A stretch of 64,000 nt of DNA from Aureimonas sp. AU22 (GTDB taxonomy: Bacteria > Pseudomonadota > Alphaproteobacteria > Rhizobiales > Rhizobiaceae): positions 38,769-102,768 of the forward strand of contig NZ_BBWJ01000006.1 in assembly GCF_001463745.1 (NCBI RefSeq), read 5' to 3'. Below the pieces are notes generated by a model. That model saw only the letters and a program-made list of their open reading frames with translations, searched no databases and was not told where the DNA came from. Position 1 is the first letter of the stretch. Every line of letters starts with the position of its first letter. This document shows, piece by piece, positions 7,870-15,945 of this stretch. The position numbers and the translations under genes are program-made.

Positions 7870-9129
7870 ATGTCCGTCACCTTTGCCGGCCTCGATTTCG
7901 GCACCACCAATTCGACGCTTTCGATCTGCGCCCCGGGCGGCACGCCGCGTCTTCTCGCCGTCGAGGGCGAGCACCTGACCATTCCGTCCGCCCTGTTCTT
8001 CTCGCTCGAGGATGGGCAGACCTATTTCGGGCGTCGCGCCGTGTTCGAATACGTGGATGGCGCCGAAGGGCGCTTCATGCGGGCCCTCAAGAGCATCCTC
8101 GGCTCCTCGCTGATGAAGGAGACGACGCAGGTCGGGCGCCAGCGCATGAGCTTCGAGGCGCTGATCGGCACGTTTCTGGAGCACCTGCGCAAGACGCTGG
8201 AACGCGAGGCCGACGCGCCGGTGGACCGCATCGTGCTCGGCCGCCCCGTGCGCTTCGTGGACGAGAGCGACGCGGCCGACCGGGAAGCCGAGGACCAGCT
8301 CGCCTCGGCCGCGCGCGCCCAAGGCTTCGCCCATGTCGAATTCCAGTACGAGCCGGTGGCGGCCGCGCTCTACTTCGAAAGCAGCGTGAATGCCGAGCAG
8401 ATCGCGCTCGTGGTCGACATCGGCGGCGGCACCTCGGACTTCTCGATCCTGCGGCTCGGCCCCGACCGCGCCCGCCTTCCCGACCGGGCGGACGACATTC
8501 TCGGCACCACCGGCGTGCATGTCGGCGGGACCGACTTCGATCGCCTCCTCAACATCGCGCGGATGCAGCCGCTCCTCGGTCTCGGCTCGGCCACCGCCGA
8601 CGGAAAGCGCACCCTGCCGGTCTGGTACTTCAACGACCTGGCCACATGGCACCGGATCAACACCCTCTATACGGCGAAGGTGATCGCCGACATCCGCTCG
8701 CTCGCCAAGGAAGCGGCGGAACCCGAGAAACTGAAGCGCATGGAGCATGTCCTCACCCATCGCTCCGGCCACCGGCTGGCGGGGGCGGTGGAAAAGGCGA
8801 AGATCGCGCTGACGCACGACGAGGAAACGGCGATCCTCCTTCGCGAGCCGGGACTGACGCTCGAAGCGCCGGTGACGCGCGGCGAGTTCGAGGCGGCGAC
8901 CGGCGAGCTGGTGGAGCGGATCGGCGGTGCGATCGAGGCGGCGCTGCGACTGGCGGGTCTCGAACCGCAAGCGATCCAGACCGTGATCCTCACCGGCGGC
9001 GGCGCGCAGGTGCCGGCGGTGGCCCAGGCGGCGACCTCGCGCTTCCCCGATGCGCGCGTGGCCCTGTCCGACGCCTTCGGCTCGGTCGGTCTCGGTCTCG
9101 GCATCGACGCCGCGCGCCGCTTCGCCTGA
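7870..9129 (+). CDS. YegD-like Hsp70 family ATPase lacking a substrate-binding domain
   Basis: A 419-residue actin/Hsp70-fold protein. It has the phosphate-1 motif LDFGTTNSTLSI at the N-terminus, a QYEPVAAALYFE connect segment, the phosphate-2 motif VVDIGGGTSDFSIL at about residue 180, and the adenosine motif LTGGGAQVPAV near residue 377. It stops where the beta-sandwich peptide-binding domain of DnaK would begin, as in E. coli YegD. The family binds ATP; its client is not well established. It is followed 61 bases later by a GlcG-like gene and could share its transcript, but no specific partner is evident. Confidence 0.85.
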   Translation: MSVTFAGLDFGTTNSTLSICAPGGTPRLLAVEGEHLTIPSALFFSLEDGQTYFGRRAVFEYVDGAEGRFMRALKSILGSSLMKETTQVGRQRMSFEALIGTFLEHLRKTLEREADAPVDRIVLGRPVRFVDESDAADREAEDQLASAARAQGFAHVEFQYEPVAAALYFESSVNAEQIALVVDIGGGTSDFSILRLGPDRARLPDRADDILGTTGVHVGGTDFDRLLNIARMQPLLGLGSATADGKRTLPVWYFNDLATWHRINTLYTAKVIADIRSLAKEAAEPEKLKRMEHVLTHRSGHRLAGAVEKAKIALTHDEETAILLREPGLTLEAPVTRGEFEAATGELVERIGGAIEAALRLAGLEPQAIQTVILTGGGAQVPAVAQAATSRFPDARVALSDAFGSVGLGLGIDAARRFA

Positions 9130-9190
9130 CGGTTTGCCAGGGCGCGGCGCGGCGCGCTAGGGAGGGGTCCCGGAACACAAGGAGCCCGCC

Positions 9191-9619
9191 ATGACCACGC
9201 TTACGCTCGACACCGCCCGCCGCATCGTGGAAGTCGCCCGTGCCAAGGGACGCGAGCTCGGCCTGAAGCCGCTCACCGTCGCGGTGCTGGATGCCGGCGG
9301 CGACCTCCTGGTGCTGGAGCGCGAGGACGGCGCCTCGCCGCTGCGCCCGGCGATCGCGATCGGCAAGGCCAATGGCGCGGTGCAGATGGGCGTCGGCTCG
9401 CGCGCGCTCTGGAAGCGGGCCGAGGAGCAGGCCTATTTCGTCAACGCGGTGAACGCGCTGGCCGGCGGCTCGCTGGTGCCGGTTCCGGGCGGTGTCCTGA
9501 TCCGGGACGGCGGCAAGGTGGTGGGCGCGGTCGGCATCACCGGCGACACCTCCGACAACGACGAGGCGGCCGCGGCCGCCGGCATCGCGGCCGTCGGCCT
9601 GACCGCCGACGCGGGCTGA
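9191..9619 (+). CDS. GlcG/HbpS-like (DUF336) protein
   Basis: A 142-residue protein of the GlcG/HbpS/Cob(I)alamin-adenosyltransferase-like family: LTVAVLDAGGDLLVLER, ALAGGSLVPVPGGVLI and VGAVGITGDTSDNDEAAA are the diagnostic blocks. Members form octamers and some bind haem or sense redox state; for many no role is known. The ATG has an AAGGAG eight bases upstream. The Hsp70 gene precedes it and a terminator-like hairpin follows at 9658-9689, so it probably ends that transcript. Confidence 0.85.
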   Translation: MTTLTLDTARRIVEVARAKGRELGLKPLTVAVLDAGGDLLVLEREDGASPLRPAIAIGKANGAVQMGVGSRALWKRAEEQAYFVNAVNALAGGSLVPVPGGVLIRDGGKVVGAVGITGDTSDNDEAAAAAGIAAVGLTADAG

Positions 9620-9657
9620 GGAACGCCTGTCGAGAGCGCCTGTGCTGCTCGGCCCTG

Positions 9658-9697
9658 CTGCGCGGGCGCGTTTCGGCGCACCCGCGCGGTCTTGTTT
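9658..9697 (+). terminator. Probable rho-independent terminator after the GlcG-like gene
   Basis: A 13-base-pair GC-rich stem with one mismatch and one G-T pair (arms 9658-9670 and 9677-9689) closes a six-base loop (TTTCGG) and is followed by TCTTGTTT. It lies 38 bases after the GlcG-like stop and before siroheme synthase, so it likely separates the two transcripts. Confidence 0.6.
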
Positions 9698-9825
9698 CGG
9701 CGACGAGGCAGACGACATGGAAAGGGCGATGGTCGCCGGCCGTGCGAGCCCCGCCGCCAGCGGCCGAAGCTTGCGGGCCGGGACGAATCGTGGCTCCTGC
9801 AGATCAGAGATCCAGGGATAGATCG

Positions 9826-11355
9826 ATGCGGCACGACGCGTCCTCCAGCTCAGACAACGCCGCCGGCGCCCGCCAGCGCCCGCAGCGCATGGGCGCCCTC
9901 GCGACCCTCCCCATCTTCTTCGATCTGAGGGCCAAGCGCGCCGTGATGGCCGGCGGCACGGACGGCGCAGCCTGGAAGGCCGAACTCCTGGCCGCATCCG
10001 GAGCCACCGTCGACCTGTATTGCCCCGCTGCCGAGATCGGCGATGAAATGCGCGTGGTTCTCGAGCTCCCCTATCCGGACGGCGCGATCCGGCACCACGA
10101 CCGCCCCTGGGGCACGGATATCTTCCCGGCCGCCGCCCTGGCCGTCGCCGACTGCGAAACGGATGCCGAGGCGAAGGCCTTCTTCTGCGCCGCCCAGGCG
10201 GCCGGCGTACCCGTCAACGTGATCGACAAGCCGCCGTTCTGCCAGTTCCGCTTCGGCACGATCGTCAACCGCTCGCCCGTGGTCGTCGGCATCTCGACGG
10301 ACGGGGCGGCGCCGATCCTCGGCCAGGCGATCCGCCGCCGCATCGAGACGCTGCTGCCCGCCACCCTCGCCGGATGGGCGAAGATGGCGGCGCGCGTGCG
10401 GGCCGAGGTGATGGACCGACTTCAACCGGGGCCGGCACGCCGCGCCTTCTGGGAGCGTTTCTCCGACGACGCCTTCACGCGCCGCGTGCCGGACGAGACG
10501 GCCGAACTCGAGGCGCGTGCCTTCGTGCGCGAACTCTCCGCCCGCCCCCAGGCCGGCGGCCGCGTCACCCTGGTCGGAGCGGGACCGGGCGATGCCGAAC
10601 TCCTGACGCTCAAGGCCGTCCGCGCGCTTCAGGCCGCCGACGTCATTCTCTTCGACGATCTCGTCTCGGATGACATCCTGGAGCTCGCCCGCCGCGAGGC
10701 CAAGCGCATGCTCGTCGGCAAGCGGGGCGGACGCGAAAGCTGCCGCCAGGAGGACATCAACGCGATGATGACCCGCTTCGCGCATGCCGGGAAGCATGTC
10801 GTGCGGCTGAAGTCGGGCGACGTGTCCGTGTTCGGTCGCTCGGGCGAGGAGATCGCGGACCTTCGCGCGCAGGGCATTCCCGTCGCCATCGTGCCGGGCA
10901 TCACGGCGGCATCGGCGATGGCCGGCGCCTTCGGCGTCTCGCTCACCCACCGCGACCGCGCCCAGCAGGTGCGCTTCGTCACCGCCCACTCGCAGAAGGG
11001 CGACCTGCCGGACGAGATGGACTGGCGGGCCCTCGCCGACGACCATGCCACCACGATCTTCTACATGGGCGGGCGGATGGCCTCGCGCATCGCCGAGCAG
11101 CTCATCGCGCATGGCCTGGCGGGGGAAACGCCGGTGGCCGTCGCGGCCGCCCTGTCGCGACCGGACGAGATCCGAGCGGTCGGCACCCTGTCGCAGCTCG
11201 GCGAGATCGTCGGGCACGTCGGCATCGATCGCCCCATCCTCATCGGCGTCGGCCGCGTCTTCGCCGATGTCGAGGCCGCAGCGCTTCTCGGTTACGAACC
11301 GGAGCGGCTCGATCCCTCTCGCCAAACCTCGCGCCTTCAGGCAAAGGCCGTCTGA
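9826..11355 (+). CDS. cysG: Siroheme synthase (precorrin-2 dehydrogenase/ferrochelatase and uroporphyrinogen-III methyltransferase)
   Basis: A 509-residue bifunctional enzyme. The N-terminal half resembles the CysG dehydrogenase/chelatase module (PIFFDLRAKRAVMAGG, then NVIDKPPFCQF with the catalytic-type aspartate, then GISTDGAAP). The C-terminal half is a SUMT: VTLVGAGPGDAELLTLKAVRAL, LKSGDVSVFGRSGEE, VPGITAASAMAG and FYMGGRMAS. It makes sirohaem for sulfite or nitrite reductase. The nucleotide loop is AGGTDGAAWKAELL rather than the enteric GGGDVAERKA, which I believe is the usual rhizobial form. Start 9826 has an AGGGA nearby. A kinase gene follows 18 bases later. Confidence 0.93.
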   Translation: MRHDASSSSDNAAGARQRPQRMGALATLPIFFDLRAKRAVMAGGTDGAAWKAELLAASGATVDLYCPAAEIGDEMRVVLELPYPDGAIRHHDRPWGTDIFPAAALAVADCETDAEAKAFFCAAQAAGVPVNVIDKPPFCQFRFGTIVNRSPVVVGISTDGAAPILGQAIRRRIETLLPATLAGWAKMAARVRAEVMDRLQPGPARRAFWERFSDDAFTRRVPDETAELEARAFVRELSARPQAGGRVTLVGAGPGDAELLTLKAVRALQAADVILFDDLVSDDILELARREAKRMLVGKRGGRESCRQEDINAMMTRFAHAGKHVVRLKSGDVSVFGRSGEEIADLRAQGIPVAIVPGITAASAMAGAFGVSLTHRDRAQQVRFVTAHSQKGDLPDEMDWRALADDHATTIFYMGGRMASRIAEQLIAHGLAGETPVAVAAALSRPDEIRAVGTLSQLGEIVGHVGIDRPILIGVGRVFADVEAAALLGYEPERLDPSRQTSRLQAKAV

Positions 11356-11373
11356 AACGACGGAGGACGAACG

Positions 11374-12015
11374 ATGGGCGAGCAGGTGACGCTGGCGGGG
11401 TTGACGGACGCGCTCCTCAGCGAAGAGGGCGAGCGCCGGCGCATCGTGGCGATCGCCGGCGCGCCGGGATCGGGCAAGTCGACGACGGCCGAACAGCTGA
11501 AGGAGCGGCTGAACGCGCGCCGCGAGGGCGTCGCCGACATCCTCCCGATGGATGGCTTCCACTACGACGACCTCGTGCTGAATGCGCGGGGTCACCGCGC
11601 GCGCAAGGGCGCGCCGCATACGTTCGACCTCGACGGCTTCCGCACGGCGCTGGAGCGTCTGCGGGCGGACGACGGGCGCGAAGTGGCCGTGCCCGTCTTC
11701 GACCGCTCGATCGAGATCGCGCGGGCCGGCGGGCGCATCATCGAGCCCGAGGCCCGCATCATCCTGGTGGAGGGCAATTACCTCCTCCTCGACGAGCCCG
11801 GCTGGCGCGATCTCGGCGCCCTCTTCGACGTCACGGTCATGGTCGAGGCGAGCGAGGAGGTGCTGATCGATCGGCTCACCGAACGCTGGATGGGCTTCCA
11901 GCTGGAGCCGGAAGCCATGGTGCGCCAGATGGAGGGCAACGATCTGCCGAACATGCGCCTCGTTCTGGCGAAGAGCCGCCCGGCCGACCTCGTGCTGCGC
12001 TCGGACGCAGGCTGA
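11374..12015 (+). CDS. P-loop nucleoside/sugar kinase-like protein (uridine kinase/PanK superfamily)
   Basis: A 213-residue P-loop protein with a Walker A at about residues 29-37 (GAPGSGKST), DILPMDGFHYDD in the substrate region and VEGNYLLLDEPGWRDL as the Walker B segment, matching the uridine-kinase/phosphoribulokinase-like group often annotated as nucleoside/nucleotide kinase or fructokinase-like. ATP-dependent phosphorylation of a small molecule is expected; the substrate cannot be read. GGAGGACGA upstream gives a strong ribosome site, and the 18-base gap suggests co-transcription with cysG. Confidence 0.75.
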   Translation: MGEQVTLAGLTDALLSEEGERRRIVAIAGAPGSGKSTTAEQLKERLNARREGVADILPMDGFHYDDLVLNARGHRARKGAPHTFDLDGFRTALERLRADDGREVAVPVFDRSIEIARAGGRIIEPEARIILVEGNYLLLDEPGWRDLGALFDVTVMVEASEEVLIDRLTERWMGFQLEPEAMVRQMEGNDLPNMRLVLAKSRPADLVLRSDAG

Positions 12016-12021
12016 GGCGTC

Positions 12022-12948
12022 TCACGACGCCGCCAGCCACACCCCGACCGCGATCCAGAAAGGCAGCGTGACGATCGAGGCGAAGGTGGTGGCGACGAGC
12101 GCGCCGCCCGATTTCGCCGTCCCCTCGCGATAGATCGCCGACAGGATCGTCCCGATGAAACCCGCGGGGATCGCCAGGGCCACCACGATCCGCGCCTCGA
12201 TGGCGGGCGGCAGGGCGACGACGAGGCAAAGCGCGAGAGCCAGCGCCGGTCGAAGGATGTTGGACAGAAGCACGGCGAGGACGCTCGTGCGCGACAGACG
12301 CAGGCGCTGCGTCGACAGGATGACGCCCGTCAGGAAGAGGCCGGCCCCGCCCGTCGCCTGCGCCAGCGGCTTCAGGACCGCGATGGCGAGGTCCGGAAAC
12401 GGCAGGCCGGCGAACGCGATGAGGAAGCCGAGCAGCGGCAGGATCGTCATCGGCTTGACCAGGGCCGCGGCGAGCGCCCGGCCGACGTGCCCGCCGCCCT
12501 GCATCTCCAGCCGCATGAAGCAGTAGAGCGTCACCGTGAACGTGCCGACGAGGTTGGCGACGGCCAGCGTCACTTCGGAACCCGGCCCCTCCAGCGACTG
12601 GAACAGGCCGAGGCCGATACCCCCGAGATTGGGCATTCCGACCGTCTGGACGTAGAGCGCCGTGGTGATTGCCGGTAGCCGCCAAGCCCGCGCGAAGACG
12701 AGCGCAAGGCCGAGCAGCGCCAGAAACGTCAGGAGATAGACGGCGGTCGGCACGAGTTCGGCGGCCAGGAGCGCGCGCGGCGCCGTGACGATCGCCAGGA
12801 ACAGCGCGACCGGGAGGGCGAACTGGGCGACGAAGGCACCGAGCATGCCGGTCGCGCGTGCATCCACCCAGCCGCGCCGGCCGGCCGTGAACCCGAGGCC
12901 GATCACGAAGAAGACCGGCGCGAGCGCGAAGAGGAGAATCGTGAACAT
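12022..12948 (-). CDS. AEC (auxin efflux carrier) family permease
   Basis: A 308-residue membrane protein with about ten predicted helices in two halves, starting MFTILLFALAPVFFVIGLGF, with the mid-protein MPNLGGIGLGLF and ending FWIAVGVWLAAS. AEC proteins export or import small organic acids, sometimes malonate or malate; the substrate here is unknown. An upstream TTG-type extension is possible, but the hydrophobic first helix supports the ATG at 12948. A second member of the family lies at 51675-52628. It is convergent with the kinase gene, six bases apart. Confidence 0.85.
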   Translation of the reverse strand: MFTILLFALAPVFFVIGLGFTAGRRGWVDARATGMLGAFVAQFALPVALFLAIVTAPRALLAAELVPTAVYLLTFLALLGLALVFARAWRLPAITTALYVQTVGMPNLGGIGLGLFQSLEGPGSEVTLAVANLVGTFTVTLYCFMRLEMQGGGHVGRALAAALVKPMTILPLLGFLIAFAGLPFPDLAIAVLKPLAQATGGAGLFLTGVILSTQRLRLSRTSVLAVLLSNILRPALALALCLVVALPPAIEARIVVALAIPAGFIGTILSAIYREGTAKSGGALVATTFASIVTLPFWIAVGVWLAAS

Positions 12949-13068
12949 CGGGCCGGGCCGCAGCGCAAGAAGGGCCGGCGGAGCGACCGCCGACCCTTGT
13001 GGCATCGTTTGGAACCGGACGCGAGAGACTTTCGCCGGCCGAGCGTCAGTGCAGCAGGGTCGCGGGCC

Positions 13069-13140
13069 TCAGCGCATGACGGGACCCGCGCGTCAGCGCA
13101 TCGCGGGCCCCGCGCGTCAGCGCATCACGGGCATCGAGAA
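13069..13140. repeat. 24-bp tandem repeat overlapping the 3' end of mmsA
   Basis: Three consecutive units of period 24 start at 13069, 13093 and 13117; each opens TCAGCGCAT. The third is the real end of mmsA (TGA stop and last codons); the first two lie just downstream of it and differ from each other at a few positions. The third unit matches only over about its first 15 bases. It looks like stepwise duplication of the gene's end. Confidence 0.8.
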
Positions 13141-14613
13141 CTCGGCGCCCGACTTGATGCCGGACGGCCAGCGGCTCGTCACCGTTTTGGTGCGGGTCCA
13201 GAACTTGATCGAGTCCGGGCCGTGCTGGTTGAGATCGCCGAAGGACGAGCGCTTCCAGCCGCCGAAGGAATGGTAGGCAAGCGGCGTCGGGATTGGCACG
13301 TTGATGCCGATCATGCCGATGGGAACGCGGCTGGCGAAGTCGCGCGCGGCGTCGCCGTCGCGGGTGTAGATGGCGACGCCGTTGCCGTATTCGTGTTGTG
13401 TGGGCAGGGCGAGCGCGTCCTCGTAGTCCTTGGCGCGCACCACCGAAAGGACCGGACCGAAGATCTCCGCCTTGTAGATCTCCATGTCGGGCGTGACGTG
13501 GTCGAAGAGGCAGGAGCCGACGAAGAACCCGTCCTCGTAGCCCTGCATGCGGAAGCGGCGACCGTCGACGACGAGCTTGGCGCCCTCCCGGACGCCCGCC
13601 TCGACGAGCCCGAGGATCTTCTCCTGCGACGCCTTGGTGACGACTGGGCCGTAGTCGGCGGCAGCGTCCGTGTAGGGGCCGATCTTCAGCGCCTCGACCT
13701 TCGGGATCAGCTTCTCGACGAGGGCGTTCGCCGTCGCCTCGCCGACCGGCACGGCGACCGAGATCGCCATGCAGCGCTCGCCGGCCGAGCCGTAGCCCGC
13801 GCCGATCAGGGCGTCCGCGGCCATGTCGAGATCGGCGTCCGGCATGATGATCATGTGGTTCTTGGCGCCGCCGAACGTGTGGGCGCGTTTCCCCCGCTTG
13901 GTCGCCTCGGCATAGACATGCGCCGCGATCGGCGTCGAGCCGACGAAGGAGATCGCGGAGATGTCGGGATGCTCGAGCACGGCGTCCACCGCGTCCTTGT
14001 CGCCGTTGACGACCTGCAGGATGCCCTTCGGCAGCCCCGCCTCCATCATCAGTTCGGCGAGGCGCATCGGCACGGACGGGTCGCGCTCGGAGGGCTTCAG
14101 GATGAAGGCGTTGCCGCAGGCGATGGCCGGCGCGAACATCCACATCGGGATCATCGCTGGGAAGTTGAAGGGCGTGATGCCCGCCCCGATCCCGACGGGC
14201 TGGCGGATCGAGTACATGTCGATGCCCGGCCCCGCGCCTTCGGTGAACTCGCCCTTCATGAGGTGCGGAATGCCGATCACGAACTCGCAGACCTCCAGCC
14301 CGCGCACGATGTCGCCCTTGGAGTCCTCGACCGTCTTGCCGTGCTCCGACGACAGGAGCTCGGCGAGGTCCTGCATGTGAGCGTTGAGAAGCTCGACGAA
14401 CTTGATGAAGACGCGGGCGCGGCGCTGCGGGTTGGTGGCGGCCCATTTCGGCTGGGCCTCCCGGGCTGCGTCCACGGCGCGCTGCAGATCGTCCCGGCTG
14501 GCCAGCGCAAGCCGGGCGGTGGCCTGGCCCGTCGCCGGGTTGAAGACGTCCGCATAGCGTCCGCCCGTGCCCGCAACGCGCTCGCCGTCGATGAAGTGAC
14601 CGATCTCGTTCAT
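13117..14613 (-). CDS. mmsA: CoA-acylating methylmalonate-semialdehyde dehydrogenase
   Basis: A 498-residue aldehyde dehydrogenase. It oxidises (methyl)malonate semialdehyde to propionyl- or acetyl-CoA, as in valine and myo-inositol degradation. Evidence: ITPFNFPAMIPMWMFAPAIACGNAF around residues 150-175, GAKNHMIIMPDADLD, the catalytic cysteine in SAGERCMAISVAVPVG, and the family ending with FWTRTKTVTSRWP. Length is typical. The start at 14613 has GGGAGA upstream. A LysR gene is divergent across 111 bases, a common arrangement in rhizobia and a likely regulator. A tandem repeat duplicates the last codons. Confidence 0.95.
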   Translation of the reverse strand: MNEIGHFIDGERVAGTGGRYADVFNPATGQATARLALASRDDLQRAVDAAREAQPKWAATNPQRRARVFIKFVELLNAHMQDLAELLSSEHGKTVEDSKGDIVRGLEVCEFVIGIPHLMKGEFTEGAGPGIDMYSIRQPVGIGAGITPFNFPAMIPMWMFAPAIACGNAFILKPSERDPSVPMRLAELMMEAGLPKGILQVVNGDKDAVDAVLEHPDISAISFVGSTPIAAHVYAEATKRGKRAHTFGGAKNHMIIMPDADLDMAADALIGAGYGSAGERCMAISVAVPVGEATANALVEKLIPKVEALKIGPYTDAAADYGPVVTKASQEKILGLVEAGVREGAKLVVDGRRFRMQGYEDGFFVGSCLFDHVTPDMEIYKAEIFGPVLSVVRAKDYEDALALPTQHEYGNGVAIYTRDGDAARDFASRVPIGMIGINVPIPTPLAYHSFGGWKRSSFGDLNQHGPDSIKFWTRTKTVTSRWPSGIKSGAEFSMPVMR

Positions 14614-14724
14614 GCTGTGTCTCCCTGTCTCCCCTTTCGTTCTGGCGCCTGGTGCGGCTTGAACGCAAGGGGCCCGATCGTGCATCCATTGTGCGAAAAT
14701 CGTAGTCTTGCCGGCGGAGCGTGC

Positions 14725-15606
14725 ATGAACTGGGACGATGTGCGGGTGTTCCTGGCCGTCGCGCGGGCCGGACAGATCCTGTCCGCTTCGCGGCGGCTCG
14801 GCCTCAACCACGCGACGGTGGGGCGCCGTCTGGACGCTCTGGAGGGCGCGCTCGGCGTGCGTCTCTTCGAACGCCGACCCGGCGGTTGCACGCTGACGGG
14901 CGAAGGCGCGGCGTTTCTGCCCGCCGCCGAACGGATGGAGGCGGAAGCGCAGAGCGCTCGCGCCCTCGTCGCCGAAACCGACCTCTCCCTGTTGGGCACG
15001 GTCCGCATCGGAGCGCCGGACGGGTTCGGCACCGCCTTTCTCGCGCCGCGGCTGAAAGGCCTGATGGAACGCCATCCCGCCCTCGTTCTGCAACTCGTAC
15101 CGGTGCCCCGCGCCTTCTCCCTGTCGCGCCGCGAGGCCGACATCGCGATCACCGTGGAGCGGCCGGACCAAGGGCGGCTGGTCGCGCGCAAGCTCGTGTC
15201 CTACAGCCTCCGGGCCTACGCGGCGAAGGCCTATCTCGCCCGCGCGGGACGCCCGCAACGCCTGGAGGATCTCGCCGATCATCCCTTGATCGGATATGTC
15301 GACGACCTCCTCTACAGTCCGTCGCTGCAATATGCGGGCGAGTTCTCGCCGGGCTGGCAGAGCCGGCTGGAGATTTCCTCCGCCCTCGGCCAGATGGAGG
15401 CGGTGGCCGCAGGGCTCGGCATCGGCATTCTCCATGCCTTCGCCGCCGCAGATCGGCCGGATCTCGAACAGGTGCTGCCCGAGCGCGAGATCCGCCGCGA
15501 ATACTGGCTGGTCTATCACGAGAGCGCCAGGGGTCAGGCCCGCGTGCAGGCCGTCGCCCGCTACATTGCAGAACTCGTGGACGAGGAGCGCGCACGGTTC
15601 GGATGA
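14725..15606 (+). CDS. LysR family transcriptional regulator
   Basis: A 293-residue LTTR. The N-terminal winged helix-turn-helix reads MNWDDVRVFLAVARAGQILSAS followed by LGLNHATVGRRLDALEGALG, and the effector-binding domain follows from about residue 90 (VRIGAPDGFGTAFLAP). Divergence from mmsA across a 111-base spacer makes it the likely regulator of that gene and of itself; I did not find a convincing T-N11-A box there. The ligand is unknown. Confidence 0.9.
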   Translation: MNWDDVRVFLAVARAGQILSASRRLGLNHATVGRRLDALEGALGVRLFERRPGGCTLTGEGAAFLPAAERMEAEAQSARALVAETDLSLLGTVRIGAPDGFGTAFLAPRLKGLMERHPALVLQLVPVPRAFSLSRREADIAITVERPDQGRLVARKLVSYSLRAYAAKAYLARAGRPQRLEDLADHPLIGYVDDLLYSPSLQYAGEFSPGWQSRLEISSALGQMEAVAAGLGIGILHAFAAADRPDLEQVLPEREIRREYWLVYHESARGQARVQAVARYIAELVDEERARFG

Positions 15607-15635
15607 TCATGTCACCCCCCAACGACACGCGTTTT

Positions 15636-15646
15636 TTGCACTGCAA
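15636..15646. promoter_or_regulatory. Inverted repeat TTGCA-C-TGCAA, possible operator
   Basis: A perfect five-base dyad around a single central base, inside the exoY upstream region, preceded by a T-run. It has the size of a dimer half-site pair but no recogniser can be named. It is 300 bases from exoY, so if functional it acts at a distance or belongs to LysR readthrough. Confidence 0.3.
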
Positions 15647-15878
15647 CATATCGGACGCGATGGACAAGCGTTGCCTCAAGGGACGGCCTCAAGCCCCTCC
15701 ACATGGTGCTCACGCTTCGTTTCTCGCCGGTAATAACGATTTACCTGCCGAAAATCCGGGGGTTTCCTGCCCACGCAACACATTGGGATGGTGAATGAAT
15801 CGTCCCCGACCCATGCCATTTGTCGCACAGCGAGCGTCGCCAGCGGCTACTCCTTCTGTGCAGGTGCGAAACAATCCG

Positions 15879-15907
15879 TTGCCGGAATGCATCTACTCCT
15901 TTATAGG
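15879..15907 (+). promoter_or_regulatory. Candidate sigma70 promoter for exoY
   Basis: TTGCCG (15879-15884) and TATAGG (15902-15907) are separated by exactly 17 bases. Each matches the bacterial consensus at four of six positions. Transcription would begin near 15914, about 32 bases before the exoY ATG, placing the inverted repeat at 15917-15930 in the first transcribed bases. Confidence 0.5.
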
Positions 15908-15916
15908 ATGCTTACC

Positions 15917-15930
15917 GTTCTTTTAAGAAC
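15917..15930. promoter_or_regulatory. Inverted repeat GTTCTT-TT-AAGAAC at the exoY start region
   Basis: Six-base perfect arms around TT, ending 15 bases before the exoY ATG and just after the predicted start site. Its position fits a repressor operator or a small 5'-UTR hairpin. No known regulator motif is claimed. Confidence 0.4.
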
Positions 15931-15945
15931 TCGGCGAGAATTGCG

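Larger units (their letters stand above)
15607..15945. other. AT-richer 339-bp intergenic region upstream of exoY
   Basis: No gene is supported here. The stretch is visibly poorer in GC than its surroundings and holds an 11-base dyad at 15636-15646, a sigma70-like promoter at 15879-15907 and an inverted repeat at 15917-15930 next to the exoY start. It is the longest regulatory-looking spacer in the EPS part of the window. Confidence 0.7.

Noticed and set aside
9826..10300. Loss of function in the NAD-binding loop of CysG
   Set aside because: The altered loop AGGTDGAAWKAELL appears to be the ordinary rhizobial form and the rest of the domain is intact.
12997..14724. Long N-terminal extension of the LysR gene
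   Set aside because: It runs antisense to mmsA; the LysR fold begins at the ATG at 14725.
14614..15519. N-terminal extension of mmsA across the LysR region
   Set aside because: It is antisense to LysR; family start and ribosome site are at 14613.
15710..15892. Short minus-strand open frame in the exoY upstream region
   Set aside because: No ribosome site, no recognisable protein features, and it crosses the regulatory elements.
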